64,000 nt of DNA. It comes from a bacterium (GTDB lineage Bacteria > Auribacterota > UBA6266). The notes beneath the pieces are model-generated. The model was not told where the DNA came from. It made no database searches and was given only the letters and a program-made list of their open reading frames with translations. The translations under genes and the position numbers were made by a program. Numbering within the stretch: the first letter of the stretch is position 1; each line of letters starts with the position of its first letter. Positions 62,675 through 64,000 of this stretch are shown here, one piece after another. The stretch covers positions 1,031,549-1,095,548 of the forward strand of contig JALOBK010000001.1 of assembly GCA_023228325.1 (NCBI GenBank), read 5' to 3'.

Positions 62675-63671
62675 CTGGCAGTATTTTGAAGAGGAAAACA
62701 GAGTTGAGAAAATATTTGTTTTCTCAATAATTTTTTCTGTTTTTCTGCATGTGCTGCTGCTTGTCACGGCTTCCAGGTATATGGGCTTTTTATTCAACGT
62801 GTCTTTGCCTGAACCCGCGGAAAAATCCGTGACATTTAATCTTATCGAAGAGAAACCCATAAAGGAAATACCTTTTCTCGATACGCCGGATACTGTTTCG
62901 GAAGAACCCCCCGACATTCCGGAGGCGATATCGGATAAGTCTTCAAAAGCATCTGACCTGCTGAGTTCCGACGCGGGAAAAACCCCCAGGCCTTTCAGCA
63001 AAGGAAAGTCGGAACATATGGGCAAAGAAAGGGATTTCACGAATATTGCCGCTAAAACCGAGGCGCTGTCGCCGGAGGCAGATGAAAAAAAATCCGCAAA
63101 AGAAGCACCCGTTACCGATAAAAGGATTAAAACGGCTACGGCGGAGGGATTGGTTACTGTTCCCGTTCAGGAAAAGGTGACTGCAAGCTCGCAGAAAGAG
63201 GAAAATGCCCAGCGGCAGAAGCCGGAGGTCAAACAGGTAACCCTGAAAACAGCCGATGTTCCGATACCGAGAGTTTCGAGAAGACTTGAGGATACGATAG
63301 ACGAGCCGATTTCGGACAGGAAATCGAACGCGGAAATTTTCAATGAGATAGAGTACAATGTGAAATCGGATATCATAGGTCCTTATGTGAAAGAGGTTAA
63401 AAAGAGGATACAAAAACACTGGTATTATTATGTTTATAAAGATAAAATGAATGTCGATCCGGGAGATACCATAATCATTTTTAAGATAATGCCGGACGGC
63501 GAACTCAAGGAGTTGACTTTAATCGGGCATAAGGGCAGGGAGATTGACGCCAGGTACGGGCTTTTAGCCATAGAAAAAGCGGCCCCGTTTCCGGGAATGG
63601 AAGAAGAAGTGGCAGGCGCCCTGAGGTCTGACGGTCTTTGGATGACATTTGAGTTTTCATACGGATGGTAG
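62652..63671 (+). CDS. TonB-like energy transducer of a second ExbB system
   Basis: This 339-residue protein has an N-terminal membrane helix (IFSVFLHVLLLVTASRYMGF), a long disordered linker rich in Glu, Lys, Pro and Ser (about residues 50-215), and a C-terminal TonB-like domain. That domain includes VKEVKKRIQKHWYYYVYKD and IIIFKIMPDGELKELTLIGH. It is followed by an ExbB gene, so this is a separate TonB/Exb-type machine from the Tol cluster 6 kb upstream. The ribosome binding site is weak. Confidence 0.83.
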   Translation: MRKIIIDDWQYFEEENRVEKIFVFSIIFSVFLHVLLLVTASRYMGFLFNVSLPEPAEKSVTFNLIEEKPIKEIPFLDTPDTVSEEPPDIPEAISDKSSKASDLLSSDAGKTPRPFSKGKSEHMGKERDFTNIAAKTEALSPEADEKKSAKEAPVTDKRIKTATAEGLVTVPVQEKVTASSQKEENAQRQKPEVKQVTLKTADVPIPRVSRRLEDTIDEPISDRKSNAEIFNEIEYNVKSDIIGPYVKEVKKRIQKHWYYYVYKDKMNVDPGDTIIIFKIMPDGELKELTLIGHKGREIDARYGLLAIEKAAPFPGMEEEVAGALRSDGLWMTFEFSYGW

Positions 63672-63696
63672 ATAAAATTTTACGGAGATTTTGACG

Positions 63697-64000
63697 ATGA
63701 ACTTTTTAGAACTTCTTGTCAGAGGCGGAACAACGATGGTTTTTCTCGTGCTTTGTTCTGTGGTTTCGGTCGGGGTTATTATCGAGAGGCTGTGGTTCCT
63801 GAGGAAAGACCGTGTTATACCTAAACGGATCGTGGATATTTTTGACAATATAGATAATATTGCCGAACACCCGGAAGATGTGATAGAGAAATGTGAAAAG
63901 GTTTCCAGCCCCCTGTCCAATGTTCTTAAGACGGGGCTTCTTAACAGGGGCCTTTCCAAAGCCGATAATGTTGAGGCGATTAAACTTGCCGGCAGGACCG
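63697..64000 (+). CDS. ExbB/TolQ-type proton channel protein (partial, cut by window end)
   Basis: An open frame from ATG 63697 (GGAG at 63684-63687, nine bases upstream) reads MNFLELLVRGGTTMVFLVLC and continues to the window end without a stop. The N-terminal membrane helix (MVFLVLCSVVSVGVIIERL) and the following charged helix are typical of ExbB/MotA/TolQ proteins. It lies directly after the TonB-like gene, marking a second Exb system. Confidence 0.82.
   Translation, partial: MNFLELLVRGGTTMVFLVLCSVVSVGVIIERLWFLRKDRVIPKRIVDIFDNIDNIAEHPEDVIEKCEKVSSPLSNVLKTGLLNRGLSKADNVEAIKLAGRT

Noticed and set aside
1..64000. tRNA, rRNA and riboswitch candidates
   Set aside because: I looked in the intergenic gaps for cloverleaf-like TTCGA arms with a matching acceptor and for known riboswitch cores and saw none. 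A covariance-model search would be needed to exclude divergent ones.

Overview
The window reads as a chromosomal segment of a Gram-negative bacterium with moderate GC. The envelope type is shown by a Tol-Pal cluster, TonB-type energy transducers, an AsmA-like protein and several lipoproteins. Several small families point to the PVC superphylum or a neighbouring candidate phylum such as Omnitrophota: a Minf_1886-type protein (9978-10322), a DUF1844 protein (13022-13330) and its zinc-ribbon partner. This placement is inferred from family content only. Genes are tightly packed, often with 4-base overlaps, and convergent pairs are only a few bases apart.

Layout. 1-8.6 kb is the end of the spc/alpha ribosomal operon: rpsH-rplF-rplR-rpsE-rplO-secY-adk-map-infA-rpmJ-rpsM-rpsK-rpsD-rpoA-rplQ, with no rpmD (L30), closed by a clear terminator. 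8.6-13.9 kb holds two unknown genes, a HIT protein, the Minf_1886 protein, a large M16 peptidase and the DUF1844 pair. 13.9-20.3 kb holds a CPBP-type membrane protease, a D-aminoacylase-like amidohydrolase, a peptide-type ABC importer without its ATPases, and xth. 20.7-27 kb carries two large intracellular carbohydrate enzymes (GH94-like and GH35), each preceded by the same perfect 14-base palindrome, which suggests a LacI-type regulon. 27-36.6 kb holds AsmA-like, MscS-like, an APC transporter fused to a PTS EIIA domain, a HAD protein, and an operon of a glycosyltransferase with two GH130 enzymes.

36.6-51 kb is a defence island. An AbiEi/AbiEii toxin-antitoxin pair with a palindromic operator is followed by a complete type I-E CRISPR-Cas system (cas3, casA-E, cas1, cas2). 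Its array has 50 apparently identical 29-base repeats and 49 spacers of 32 bases. The CRISPR-Cas locus is bracketed by two direct copies of a roughly 320-base repeat. Each copy carries a small gene of unknown family on the minus strand and ends in a TGTCCGAAG/CTTCGGACA hairpin. The right copy also has that hairpin, inverted, at its left end. This bracketed arrangement is the most unusual structure in the window.

51-64 kb returns to housekeeping and envelope genes: SDR, OsmC, a B-box-like membrane protein, a HAMP protein without an output domain coupled to a stand-alone pyruvate-kinase-C-like protein, a tolQ-tolR-tolA-tolB-pal-LysM cluster, purN, a Mur ligase, a SLOG protein, and the start of a second TonB/ExbB system cut by the window end. 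I found no tRNA, rRNA or recognisable transposase.
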